DNA of 49,297 nucleotides from Flavobacterium sp. UBA5153 (GTDB lineage Bacteria; Bacteroidota; Bacteroidia; Flavobacteriales; Flavobacteriaceae): the NCBI GenBank assembly GCA_002413745.1, contig DHXP01000073.1, forward strand, positions 21,204 to 70,500. The letters are read 5' to 3'. Below are positions 8,575 through 17,391 of the stretch, in pieces. Below the pieces are notes generated by a model that was not told the DNA's origin, made no database searches, and worked only from the letters and a program-made list of their open reading frames with translations. The translations under genes and the position numbers were made by a program. Position 1 is the first letter of the stretch. Each line of letters begins with the position of its first letter.

Positions 8575-8673
8575 ATGAATATTTCATCAAAAATAAAAGT
8601 TCTTTTAATTGCATTGTTCGCAATACAATTCGGCTTTTGTCAAAATCAAATTCCTGCTCTTCAAAAAAAATGA
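8575..8673 (+). pseudogene. Truncated duplicate of the 5' end of the GH35-like/GH105 gene
   Basis: The frame starts at ATG 8575 and stops after 32 codons at TGA 8671-8673. It reads MNISSKIKVLLIALFAIQFG and continues to NQIPALQKK. This is nearly the same as residues 1-32 of the ORF at 7213, and the bases match over about 100 positions. It is a signal peptide plus a few residues, with no enzyme behind it. It is probably the scar of a lost paralogue, most likely a GH35-type gene. Confidence 0.7.
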
Positions 8674-8727
8674 AAAACAACTAAAAAATTTTATCTAATA
8701 CCAATTCGATTTGTAAATCAGTCCAAT

Positions 8728-8785
8728 TGTCAGTTCGAGCGCAGTCGAGAACCATTATTTCATCTCGACTGCGCTCGATGTGACA
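8728..8785. repeat. Long inverted repeat with 23-base arms
   Basis: Arms 8728-8750 and 8763-8785 share the core TCGAGCGCAGTCGAGA / TCTCGACTGCGCTCGA (perfect), with a few outer mismatches, around a 12-base AT-rich loop. It is GC-rich against an AT-rich background and sits in non-coding DNA near two gene ends. It looks like a dispersed palindromic repeat that may also end transcription. Confidence 0.6.
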
Positions 8786-8945
8786 AAAAAATATTAGACT
8801 AATATATATTAGCAGTTGGTATAATTTACCATCAGAAATCATAACAAAAAACTGTTCAGTTTGTCCCGGAATTAGGTGTACAGTTTCGCCGGAATAAGCA
8901 ATCTGCAAATCTGTGGTTTATTTTTTAATTTATTGCAATTAGAAA

Positions 8946-11753
8946 TCAATTACTTCGGATATTTATTGCTGTATTCTCCAATCCATCAGAGGTTATAACC
9001 AATTTCATCGTGCCCTTACTTCCTTTATTGGCACGAACAATCACCAGTACCTCGCCGTTGTACGCCTCACGCTCATGCGATGCAAAAGACACTAAACTGG
9101 CAGGGTCTCCATTATCGGTGGCAACTATTTCTCCCAAACCTTCTAAACTAAAACTGACTTTATTGTTGGCATCGGGTACCATCAACCCATTTTTATCCGT
9201 AATTTTTACCGTTATAAAAGCAAGGTCTTCTCCATCGGAATTTATTTCTGAGCGGTCAGCTGTGGCCAATAATTTTGCGGCTTTTCCGGTAGTTTTTAAA
9301 ACTTCTTCAGCCCAAAATTTACCGTTTTTATAGGCTATGACCTTCAATTCGCCGGCTTGATATTTTACCTCATCCCAACGAATGCGGTACTCAAATTTCC
9401 CTTTCTTTTTTCTGCCAAGAGATTGCCCATTTAAGAACAATTCCGCTTCATCGCCTGATGTAAATACGTGTACAGGAGTGATTTCACCCACACGATTCGG
9501 CCAGTTCCAGTGTGGTAAAATGTGAACCATAGGCAAATTGGGTCTCCAACGAGATTGATACAAATAGAATCGGTCTTTTTTGAAGCCTGCCAAGTCGATA
9601 ATCCCGCAATAGGAACTACGGGCTGAGTAGTACGGTGTGGGTTCTCCTAGATAATCCCAGCCACTCCATACAAACTCACCGGCTACATAGGGATGCTGGT
9701 CTTGGGAAGCAAAAACTTTGTCAGGCGAAGCCCCAAACGGTGCAGTATAAAGCTCATAAGCACTTACCTCTTTGGTTATTGGATTTCCTCCTGTTTCATT
9801 ACTTACGGGTGCTGAATTCACTTCTGTCACAGGAAAAATATAAGATCCTCGGGTGCTTAATGTCGAAGCAGTCTCGCTACTTACAATCATCTTATATGGA
9901 AAAGCTTTCTGAAACTCGGGATACAGAGGTAAAGTTCGGATTCCTTTTAGATGCGAATAAGCTGGTGCATCTCTGATGCCTTCGCCTTGGTAATTAAGAC
10001 TCATAAAGTCCATTACCTTAGAAAATGGCATGTCTGGTTTTGCGTAATTTTGTGATGCCGAAGCAGGTCTTGTAGGATCTTCGTCATGCACAATGTCGTG
10101 CAGTTTTTGGGCAATAACTGCTCCATCAGCATCAGTATATTGTTCGCCAACTTCGTTGCCAAAACTCCATGCAATTACAGAAGGGTGGTTGCGATCCCGA
10201 CGGATGAAAGAGCGTGTGTCTGGTTCATACCAATCAGGAAAAATTAAATGAAAATCGTGTGGTGTTTTTTTGCGCTCCCAACTGTCAAATACTTCATCTA
10301 TTACCAAAAATCCCATTCGGTCGGTCAAATCAAGTAATTCTGGTGCTGGGGGATTATGTGACAAACGGATGGCATTGCAACTCAATTCACGCAGCATTTC
10401 AAGTTGGCGCTGTGCTGCTCTCACGTTAAATGCCGCTCCCAACGCTCCTAAATCGTGGTGCTGGTTTACACCTTGTATTTTTATTTTCGTACCGTTTACT
10501 AGTAATCCCTGAGTTGGGTTAAATTCAATTTTGCGAATTCCAAACGGAGTATCATACTCATCTACTTGCTTTCCGGTAATAAAAATTCGGGTTCGTGCAA
10601 TGTATAGATTTTGCTTTTGCGATGGATAGGCTCCCCATAGTTTTGGATTCTTTAGTTTTATTTGGCTTTCCTTAATTTGTTTTTCATCGGCATTCAAAAT
10701 AATTGTTTCGGCAGGAAAAATAGTTATTGGTTTTCCTTTGGCTTTGCCAAAATCATCAATGGCATAGAGTTGTGTTTTTGCTTCAACAGTTTGTTGTGAA
10801 TTTGTTTTATTTTCTATTTTTAAAGAAAGATTGATAGTGGCTTCTTTAGCAGAAACTTCGGGTGTGCTTATGAATGTTCCCCATTGGGCTACATGAACAG
10901 GAGCCACTTTGGTAAGCCAAACATTACGATAAATTCCGCCGCCAGGATACCATCTTGCCGAATTGTTTGGGTTGTCAACTCTGATAGCTAATTGATTTAC
11001 TCCTCCAAAATTTAAGTATGGAGTCAGGTCTAATCGAAAAGAGTTATAACCATAAGGCCAGCCACCTACCAAATGACCATTGAGCCAAACCATAGCATAA
11101 GACATGGCTCCGTCAATATCCAAATAGATAATTTTTCCTTGATCTGTTGTTGAAATAGTTAATTTTTTACGATACCAAGCTACCCCTTGGCTTGGTAACC
11201 TTCCCATTCCGCCTCCTACTTCAGGTGTATTACCTGTATAAAAAGGACCTTTGATGGCCCAATCGTGGGGTAAGTTTACTCGCTCCCATGTTTTATCTTG
11301 AAAATCTGCTTTTACAAACGGAAAATCTGATCCTGGATCACCTTCAGGACGAATATGTCTTTTAGATGGATCTTTAATAAATTCATTACCAGAAGGAAGA
11401 ATCCAATTTTTCAAAACTGCCTCCTTTGTTTCTACTTTTACTGCTTCGGTAGGCTTTGAGTCGGCAACTTTGCTGTCGTTAACTTCTTTAATTTCGGGAC
11501 GAACATCATAAATAAGATTATCTGGATTATCGTTATAGCGCATAAATTGCCAATCTTCATTGAGTTTAATGCGTTCTCTTTTAAAGGATTGACCGGTAGG
11601 GGAGTTGTGTTTTAGATTTTGACTCCATCCTTTTGTTATACTCAATGTGAATAAAATAACGATAAAGAAACCAAGTTTTTTTGTTTTAAAAAAAATACTG
11701 TTCAGTAAATCTATGTTCATTGTTTGTGTTTTTTGATATTTCTTTGAATGCAT
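8946..11753 (-). CDS. GH2 beta-galactosidase-type glycoside hydrolase
   Basis: This 935-residue exported protein has a signal anchor or peptide at about 25-45. A jelly-roll sugar-binding domain follows (about 60-290, with LPHDWAIKGPF and NPNNSARWYPGGGIYRNVWL), then an Ig-like domain (about 290-410) and a TIM barrel (about 415-710). The acid/base is Glu534 in SFGNEVGEQ, and the likely nucleophile is Glu627 in VSSETAS. A C-terminal DUF4982-type and Ig-like region completes it. The expected activity is removal of beta-linked galactose (or a related sugar) from xylan side chains; the substrate is unproven. An in-frame ATG at 11720 is an alternative start. It lies 321 bases downstream of the GH30 gene on the same strand and may have its own promoter. 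Confidence 0.87.
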   Translation of the reverse strand: MHSKKYQKTQTMNIDLLNSIFFKTKKLGFFIVILFTLSITKGWSQNLKHNSPTGQSFKRERIKLNEDWQFMRYNDNPDNLIYDVRPEIKEVNDSKVADSKPTEAVKVETKEAVLKNWILPSGNEFIKDPSKRHIRPEGDPGSDFPFVKADFQDKTWERVNLPHDWAIKGPFYTGNTPEVGGGMGRLPSQGVAWYRKKLTISTTDQGKIIYLDIDGAMSYAMVWLNGHLVGGWPYGYNSFRLDLTPYLNFGGVNQLAIRVDNPNNSARWYPGGGIYRNVWLTKVAPVHVAQWGTFISTPEVSAKEATINLSLKIENKTNSQQTVEAKTQLYAIDDFGKAKGKPITIFPAETIILNADEKQIKESQIKLKNPKLWGAYPSQKQNLYIARTRIFITGKQVDEYDTPFGIRKIEFNPTQGLLVNGTKIKIQGVNQHHDLGALGAAFNVRAAQRQLEMLRELSCNAIRLSHNPPAPELLDLTDRMGFLVIDEVFDSWERKKTPHDFHLIFPDWYEPDTRSFIRRDRNHPSVIAWSFGNEVGEQYTDADGAVIAQKLHDIVHDEDPTRPASASQNYAKPDMPFSKVMDFMSLNYQGEGIRDAPAYSHLKGIRTLPLYPEFQKAFPYKMIVSSETASTLSTRGSYIFPVTEVNSAPVSNETGGNPITKEVSAYELYTAPFGASPDKVFASQDQHPYVAGEFVWSGWDYLGEPTPYYSARSSYCGIIDLAGFKKDRFYLYQSRWRPNLPMVHILPHWNWPNRVGEITPVHVFTSGDEAELFLNGQSLGRKKKGKFEYRIRWDEVKYQAGELKVIAYKNGKFWAEEVLKTTGKAAKLLATADRSEINSDGEDLAFITVKITDKNGLMVPDANNKVSFSLEGLGEIVATDNGDPASLVSFASHEREAYNGEVLVIVRANKGSKGTMKLVITSDGLENTAINIRSN

Positions 11754-12074
11754 TCTATTTATATTCTTGATTACTATGCACTTATGTTTGTTTTCTAAAA
11801 TTTGAAATAATAGAACTGGATATTCAAATAAAAACTACATATTAATTTAAGCTACATTTTTATTCTTAATGAGAATCAAGGGTTGTGAAAAAAAAATGAG
11901 AATCAAATAGTTACACCTCACAGGTTTTTAAAACCTGTGAGGTGTTTTCTAAATATCAATATATTAGGGTCTCAATCCCTGATTCGCATTCTTAACTTTT
12001 TGTGCCGGATAAGTTAGCATATCCACTATAAATAAACACTAAAACAGTACACACAATTGAATGCAAGTTTCTAA
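11754..12074. other. Non-coding spacer between GH30 and GH2
   Basis: It holds the strong palindrome at 11913-11945 and imperfect repeats of GAGAATCAAGGG / CCCTGATTC on either side of it. No TAnnTTTG box was found on the - strand. Confidence 0.4.
11913..11945. terminator. Perfect 16-bp hairpin, terminator or dispersed palindrome
   Basis: ACACCTCACAGGTTTT and its exact complement flank a single T. On the + strand it is followed by TTTTCT. On the - strand, where the adjacent genes lie, only short T content follows. It may end the GH30 transcript or be one copy of a palindromic repeat family I recall from Flavobacterium. Confidence 0.5.
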
Positions 12075-13364
12075 TTAATTACTCTCAAATGTTATGATAC
12101 TTTTACCCGGTAATGAATAGGAAAAAGCTCCAATAGATGCATTTACAGTTACATTCGCTTGTTTCACAAGATTATTAGTTTCTGAAGTTAAATAGGGCGT
12201 TACAGATGTAATAGTTGCGTTTTTAAAAGCAAATTGTTGGTTAAGAGTTGAAGATCCAGTATTAATAGCAACAATCACTGTTTTGCCATTTCCTTTATAG
12301 GCACTAACAAATACGTCTGTTTTTGGGTTTACCGTTGCTCCCACCCTAAGATAACCAGGTCTAATAAATTTAGCAAAGTTTGACATAACATAACCTCGTT
12401 TAGTAACAATTCCATCCTCGCCAAGCGGACCATAAAAACGTTTGGCATACCAAGTAATATAAGCGTTAAAATTACCAGTTGTCAAACAATCGTGTATTTC
12501 TTTTCCTGTAGCAAAAACAGCATCCCATGTAATATTAGTATCTAAATGTTCTGTCATCCACAATTCTTTTCCTTTATTTCTGGCTAAAGGATAATCAGCC
12601 AAACCACTACCATAAATATGACCACCGATTATAGAAACGTTAGCTGCTGCAACAGCATCATTAAGTATGGGATCCGTCATATTGTGATTAAAATTAAATG
12701 ACTCATCTGCAATTACTTTTGTATCAGAAATTGCTGCACCATTATTTTTCAAAAAATCTGTCATTTGTGTGGAAGTCCAATCACAAGATTCATAAGTTAC
12801 TGTAATATCAGGTTCGTTTTGTATAGAAATAGCATATAAACCGGCATTATTGTCTCTCATATATTTAGAAAAATCATTTAAATACGTTGCATATGCCGCA
12901 TAAGAATTTGGATCTAATGAACCTCCTATAAGATTATTGTTCGTTTTCATTCTTGCTGGCGGACTCCAAGGTGATGCAATAACGATAGCTCCTCGTGCTT
13001 TTGCTCCTAACGCATGATTCAATTCGATACTTCTTGCGGAAGCATCGTCGTCACTTGCTACTCTTATTCGTAAAATGGAAAGCCCAATTTGGCCTTGATT
13101 ATTTCCAAAAAGTAAATCTTGATCGGTATTACTTAATGGTGTATCAAGACGAAATACGGTTGCTGCTCCAAATCCTCTAATGACTTGTTGATCATTGCTA
13201 ACATCAATAAGGGAGGCATCTGCTCTGATAACTTCGTCTATTGGTTTAGGAGTAGGGGAATCTCCACCGCTACTACAACTAATTGTAGCTGTAATCGCCA
13301 ATAGTATTAAAAATACTTTTGTAATCTTTGTTGAAAAAAGGTTTTGCGTTTTTTGAGGTTTCAT
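12075..13364 (-). CDS. GH30 endo-glucuronoxylanase (XynC-like) lipoprotein
   Basis: This 429-residue protein has a lipoprotein signal ending in ITATISC (Cys30). The catalytic domain has the acid/base Glu in SIQNEPD (about 184) and the nucleophile in LWMTEH (about 272). The stretch WYAKRFYGPLGEDG followed by TKRGYVMSNFAKFIRPGYLR closely matches subfamily 8 glucuronoxylanases. These cut xylan at positions set by a methylglucuronic acid branch, which the Arg in this segment helps recognise. A short beta-sandwich closes the C-terminus. The ORF can be extended to 13412, overlapping the GH43 stop by 8 bases, but the internal ATG gives a more normal signal peptide. It is probably co-transcribed with GH43 and the symporter. 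Confidence 0.87.
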   Translation of the reverse strand: MKPQKTQNLFSTKITKVFLILLAITATISCSSGGDSPTPKPIDEVIRADASLIDVSNDQQVIRGFGAATVFRLDTPLSNTDQDLLFGNNQGQIGLSILRIRVASDDDASARSIELNHALGAKARGAIVIASPWSPPARMKTNNNLIGGSLDPNSYAAYATYLNDFSKYMRDNNAGLYAISIQNEPDITVTYESCDWTSTQMTDFLKNNGAAISDTKVIADESFNFNHNMTDPILNDAVAAANVSIIGGHIYGSGLADYPLARNKGKELWMTEHLDTNITWDAVFATGKEIHDCLTTGNFNAYITWYAKRFYGPLGEDGIVTKRGYVMSNFAKFIRPGYLRVGATVNPKTDVFVSAYKGNGKTVIVAINTGSSTLNQQFAFKNATITSVTPYLTSETNNLVKQANVTVNASIGAFSYSLPGKSIITFESN

Positions 13365-13404
13365 AATCTCTAAATGTTTTTTGCTTCTAAAATAGTAATC
13401 TAAT

Positions 13405-14424
13405 TTAGTCATTGTACGGATTAATGGTAACTATAGAACCATCTTCATTGTAAGTAATTTCGGTTACTTTAACGGATCTCAAATGCGTTATGCCTTTTGA
13501 TAGACTTGAATCATGATAAAATAAAAACCATTTTCCTTCGATTTCACAAATAGAATGATGGGAAGTCCAACCAATTACTGGATTTAGAATTCTTCCTTGG
13601 TAGGTAAAAGGGCCATAGGGATTATCTCCAGTGGCATAACAAATAAAATGGGTGTCGCCTGTTGAATAGGAAAAATAATATTTACCATTGTATTTATGCA
13701 TCCACGAGGCTTCAAAAAACCTACGATTGTTATCTTCTGCCAATAAAACCTTTCCATTTTTATCCAGAATTTTGATTTCTTTTGGTTCTTCGGCAAATTC
13801 CTTCATGTCATCTGTAAGTAGAGCTACAATAGGTCCTAAAGCGGGTTCGTTTTCTAAAGGCTCTTCATTTTCTTCAGCATATTTGTTGTTTCTGTATTTT
13901 TGAAGTTGTCCACCCCAAATTCCGCCAAAATACATATAGTATTTCCCGTCTTCATCCTCAAAAACCGCCGGGTCAATAGTATAACTTCCCTTGATAGCTT
14001 CCGGTTCTGGAATAAAGGGTCCTACCGGAGAATCACTTACTGCCACGCCTATTTGAAAAATTCCATTATCACGCTTTGCAGGAAAATATAAATAGTATTT
14101 CCCCTTTTTATGTGCGGCGTCAGGAGCCCACATTTGTCGTTCAGCCCATGGAACATCTTTTACGTGTAGCGCAACTCCATTGTCGATCGTAATGCCGTTT
14201 GGACTATCCATAGAAAGTACGTGATAATCTTCCATACCAAAATGCCCCCCATTATCATCAAAAGGAATCCCTGCATCAATATCATGAGAGGGGTAAATAT
14301 AAATTTTCCCATTAAAAACATGTGCTGATGGATCAGCGGTATAGATGTGTGAAACCAATGGCTGAGAGATGGCTTTTTTATTTATCTCGTCAAAATCAAT
14401 TTGTTCAATACTATCTTCAGGCAT
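13405..14424 (-). CDS. Cytoplasmic GH43 beta-xylosidase / alpha-L-arabinofuranosidase
   Basis: This 339-residue protein has no signal peptide and a single five-bladed beta-propeller domain. The GH43 triad is visible: Asp31 (TADPSAHVF, base), Asp151 (TIDPAVFEDEDG, pKa modulator) and Glu238 (RRFFEASWMH, acid). The small one-domain size and lack of export suggest it hydrolyses short xylo- or arabinoxylo-oligosaccharides inside the cell. It lies 34 bases downstream of the GPH symporter gene, a pairing that fits import followed by intracellular hydrolysis. Whether it prefers xylose or arabinose cannot be told from sequence alone. Confidence 0.87.
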   Translation of the reverse strand: MPEDSIEQIDFDEINKKAISQPLVSHIYTADPSAHVFNGKIYIYPSHDIDAGIPFDDNGGHFGMEDYHVLSMDSPNGITIDNGVALHVKDVPWAERQMWAPDAAHKKGKYYLYFPAKRDNGIFQIGVAVSDSPVGPFIPEPEAIKGSYTIDPAVFEDEDGKYYMYFGGIWGGQLQKYRNNKYAEENEEPLENEPALGPIVALLTDDMKEFAEEPKEIKILDKNGKVLLAEDNNRRFFEASWMHKYNGKYYFSYSTGDTHFICYATGDNPYGPFTYQGRILNPVIGWTSHHSICEIEGKWFLFYHDSSLSKGITHLRSVKVTEITYNEDGSIVTINPYND

Positions 14425-14458
14425 AATTGTATTATTTTTTTGTTTTAGGTTTTAAAAA

Positions 14459-15940
14459 CTATTTTGTTTTCTCAGCTTTTTTTCTTCTTTGATTCAAGTC
14501 ACTTTCGATTTGAAGTTCCATTTTTTTGTTTATTTCATAAAAGAAAAGACATCCAATTCCAATTAAAAATGTTATTCCAGGAAAAATACTTACCGATAAT
14601 TTAATTCCGTTAATGGTATCTGCCGCTTGCGAGACGAGATCTACATTATATTCAAAGTGGGCTAATATCCCGGCAACTAGGGCACCTCCAATGCTAAGAC
14701 CAGCTTTTAAGCCAAAAATCATGGCAGAGAAAATAATAGCGGTCGCCCTACGATTATTTTTCCACTCAGAATAATCGGCAACATCAGCAATCATGGCCCA
14801 TAATAATGGGATTGTGATTCCGTAAAAGAATCCATGTAAAATTTGAGTCACAAAAACAATTGCAATCGATTCCGGTGAGTAAAAATAAAATGCCATAAGA
14901 AAAACGGTGGCTAAAAATAATCCTGCTCCAAAGACATCTCTTTTTCCAAATTTATCAGCCAATGGTTTTGAGAACATAATACCCACAATCATAAAAATGA
15001 TTCCCCCGGCATTGAACAAACTGAATGCCGAAGTAGCAGCATCTTTTGGCCACTGAAATTCCGTTAAACCGATACTCATTAAAAAATTATTTAAACCGGC
15101 AATAAAGTTATTAAAACCGATGTTTTCTAAAAAGGCGGCAAGTTGCGGTTCACTTAAATAGTTTTCAAAATAGTAGATATACATTCCCCCTTTTAGTGCT
15201 AATGTTATAAAAATCAAAATGGTTAAAAATAACATGGCAACCCACGGTTTGTTCTTAATTAAATCTTTTAGATCTTGTTTTACACTCGATTTTTGTTCTT
15301 GGGTTGGAACGATTCTTTCCTTAGTGGTTAAAAATGTTATGATAAGAAAGATGGATCCCACAATAGCAAAAATGGTCATTGTAGTTTTAAAACCCACAGC
15401 TTTATCACCATCACCAAAAATTAAAACTAGGGGAAGAAGTAATACTTGAATTATAAATTGAGCCACCATAACCGCTACAAAACGATAGGATGACAAACTG
15501 TTTCGTTCTGCCATATCACCTGTCAAAACACCACTCAAAGCAGAATATGGCAAGTTGCTTGCAGAATATACAATAACAAGTAAAAAATAGGTGACAAAAG
15601 CATAAATTATCTTGCCGTTTTCACTAAAATTTGGAGTACTAAAGGCCAATAACGCCATTACACCAAAAGGAACGGCAGTCCATAGAACCCAAGGTCTGAA
15701 TTTTCCCCATTTTGTTTCGGTTCTATCTGCGATTATTCCCATAATTGGGTTAAAAGACGCGCCTAGAAGTCCGCCAACAAAAATTATGGTAGCAGCAGTT
15801 CCCGCAGGAATTTTATATACATCAGTATAGAAAAATGCCAAAAAAGTCATTAAGGTTTGAAATACTAAGTTGGCGGCAAGGTCACCTAAGCTATATCCAA
15901 TTTTTTCTTTTATGGATAATTTTTGAGAAGTAGAATTCAT
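14459..15940 (-). CDS. GPH-family sugar:cation symporter (MelB/XynP-like)
   Basis: This 493-residue inner-membrane protein has about twelve hydrophobic segments. It opens with IKEKIGYSLGDLAANLVFQ and contains DRTETKWGKFRPWVLW in the first cytoplasmic loop, both characteristic of glycoside-pentoside-hexuronide symporters. It should carry xylose or short xylo-oligosaccharides, or hexuronides, into the cytoplasm with Na+ or H+. The gene leads a leftward operon with the cytoplasmic GH43 and the GH30. A LacI-type operator at 16063-16078 lies about 120 bases upstream, with a weak -7-like TAAATAAG box at the right distance. Confidence 0.88.
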   Translation of the reverse strand: MNSTSQKLSIKEKIGYSLGDLAANLVFQTLMTFLAFFYTDVYKIPAGTAATIIFVGGLLGASFNPIMGIIADRTETKWGKFRPWVLWTAVPFGVMALLAFSTPNFSENGKIIYAFVTYFLLVIVYSASNLPYSALSGVLTGDMAERNSLSSYRFVAVMVAQFIIQVLLLPLVLIFGDGDKAVGFKTTMTIFAIVGSIFLIITFLTTKERIVPTQEQKSSVKQDLKDLIKNKPWVAMLFLTILIFITLALKGGMYIYYFENYLSEPQLAAFLENIGFNNFIAGLNNFLMSIGLTEFQWPKDAATSAFSLFNAGGIIFMIVGIMFSKPLADKFGKRDVFGAGLFLATVFLMAFYFYSPESIAIVFVTQILHGFFYGITIPLLWAMIADVADYSEWKNNRRATAIIFSAMIFGLKAGLSIGGALVAGILAHFEYNVDLVSQAADTINGIKLSVSIFPGITFLIGIGCLFFYEINKKMELQIESDLNQRRKKAEKTK

Positions 15941-16062
15941 TTTTTTTTGGTTATATATTTAGTTAATTAGAAACCTTAATAAAATAAGTCTTTATTTTAG
16001 GTTTGATCAAATAAAGGATTAAAAATAGGGTTAATGGACTTATTTACTACCGACTACAATTA

Positions 16063-16078
16063 CAACAATCGGTTGTGT
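16063..16078. promoter_or_regulatory. LacI-type operator upstream of the symporter operon, site 3
   Basis: CAACAATCGGTTGTGT contains the CAAYCGRTTG core. On the - strand its GATTG supplies a -33 TTG, followed after 19 bases by TAAATAAG (16039-16046), an imperfect -7 box. This repeats the geometry seen before the SusC gene. Confidence 0.6.
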
Positions 16079-16173
16079 AAATGTATATAAAACTTTGTAA
16101 AAAACAAGAGTGTCTCTAATTAATAACTAAATATTTTTTTGGAATTATAGTGGTGTCTTAAAATTGTTAGGTA

Positions 16174-16201
16174 TAAAAAAGGGCCGCCATTTAGCAACCC
16201 T
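16174..16201 (-). terminator. Terminator of the GH67-GH10 operon
   Basis: On the - strand AGGGTTGC pairs with GCGGCCCT (two G-T wobbles) over a 6-base loop and is followed by TTTTTT. It lies just after the stop of the last GH10 gene. Confidence 0.65.
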
Positions 16202-16210
16202 CTTTTCAAT

Positions 16211-17338
16211 TTATTTTTTTTCTTCTTTGAGTCCTATTACGCTGTTATAGGCTTTTTTGTGTTTAAATTCCCGATCAAATAGTAGCGGGTAGTTAGTTCT
16301 GCCTTTTATAGGCCAATCATTAAGCCAAGATTGTCCGTCATTTGCGCCCCAGAAAGTAACTCTGCTAATTTTGTCTTGGTGTTTTAAGAACAACTTAAAA
16401 ATAGCTGAATAGCGTTGCGCTAATTGGGTTTGAATTGCTTCTGGCAGCATTTTTGGATAAGGATTCATCATTTCACTTCCTTCAAAGTTTTGATTTACAT
16501 CGGCACCTTTTAAATCCCAAGGGTTTGGCAATACGGTAATGTCTAATTCTGTGAATGCCACTTTTACCCCAAGGGCAGAATAATCCAAAATACTTTTTTC
16601 AATTTCTTCTATAGAAGGACTGTCTAATTTCCAATGCCCTTGTATGCCTATTCCGTCAATTTTAGCTCCATTTTTTTGGAGGTTTTTAACTAAGGCAATA
16701 ACTCCATTCCTTTTTGCGGGTACACAAATGCTGTAATCATTATAGTACAAGTCGGCTTTAGGGTCTGCCTTGGCAGCCAATTTGAAGGCTAGTGTTAAAT
16801 AATCTTTTCCGTAGGTATCCAAAAACACGGATTTTCTTAAAGTTCCATCTTCATTTAAAGCCTCATTGACTACATCCCAGGAATTAATTCTTCCCTTGTA
16901 TTTCCCAACAATGGTACTGATGTGTTTTGTCATGGCGTCGGCCATAGTGGTACTATCTTTTATTTGTGCCATCCAAGGTGCCAATTGACTGTGCCATATT
17001 AAAGTATGCCCGTGTATAAACATGTGGTGTCTTTCGCCATAAGCAACATATTTATCGGCCATGTTAAAATCGAATTTGTTTTTTTCGGGATGAATAAACA
17101 TTGATTTCATACAGTTTTCAGGAGAAATACTATTAAATTCTTTTGAAATAAAGGCTGTTACCGTTGGATCACTTTCTTTTATTTGATTGGTATCCAAAGC
17201 TGTTCCAATATAGAAATCATTTTTAAAAGCATTTTTTAAAGAGGAAACATTTGCTTCAGGTTTTTCGTGTATTTTGTTGCAACTACTTACTAAAAGTATT
17301 GTTGTCAATAATAATAAAAATGGTTTTGTTGATTTCAT
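16211..17338 (-). CDS. GH10 endo-1,4-beta-xylanase lipoprotein
   Basis: This 375-residue protein has a lipoprotein signal ending in LLVSSC (Cys20) and one GH10 TIM barrel covering nearly all the rest. The acid/base is Glu159 (WDVVNEAL) and the nucleophile Glu264 (AFTELDITV). FIHGHTLIWHSQ and FWGANDGQSWLN are typical GH10 subsite motifs. It should cut the xylan backbone at the cell surface or in the periplasm. It is the last gene of a leftward operon and is followed by a terminator. A paralogous GH10 lies 53 bases upstream; the two differ in linker and loops, so they are probably not redundant. Confidence 0.92.
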   Translation of the reverse strand: MKSTKPFLLLLTTILLVSSCNKIHEKPEANVSSLKNAFKNDFYIGTALDTNQIKESDPTVTAFISKEFNSISPENCMKSMFIHPEKNKFDFNMADKYVAYGERHHMFIHGHTLIWHSQLAPWMAQIKDSTTMADAMTKHISTIVGKYKGRINSWDVVNEALNEDGTLRKSVFLDTYGKDYLTLAFKLAAKADPKADLYYNDYSICVPAKRNGVIALVKNLQKNGAKIDGIGIQGHWKLDSPSIEEIEKSILDYSALGVKVAFTELDITVLPNPWDLKGADVNQNFEGSEMMNPYPKMLPEAIQTQLAQRYSAIFKLFLKHQDKISRVTFWGANDGQSWLNDWPIKGRTNYPLLFDREFKHKKAYNSVIGLKEEKK

Positions 17339-17391
17339 TGTTTTGTTTTTTAAAGTTTATGTTTTTTAATTTTTTTTAATGTTTATCTTTT

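Larger units (their letters stand above)
8512..8945. other. Non-coding stretch between the GH105-type and GH2 genes
   Basis: It contains a truncated copy of the preceding gene's 5' end (8575-8673) and a long inverted repeat (8728-8785), both listed separately. No other gene is seen. Confidence 0.5.
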
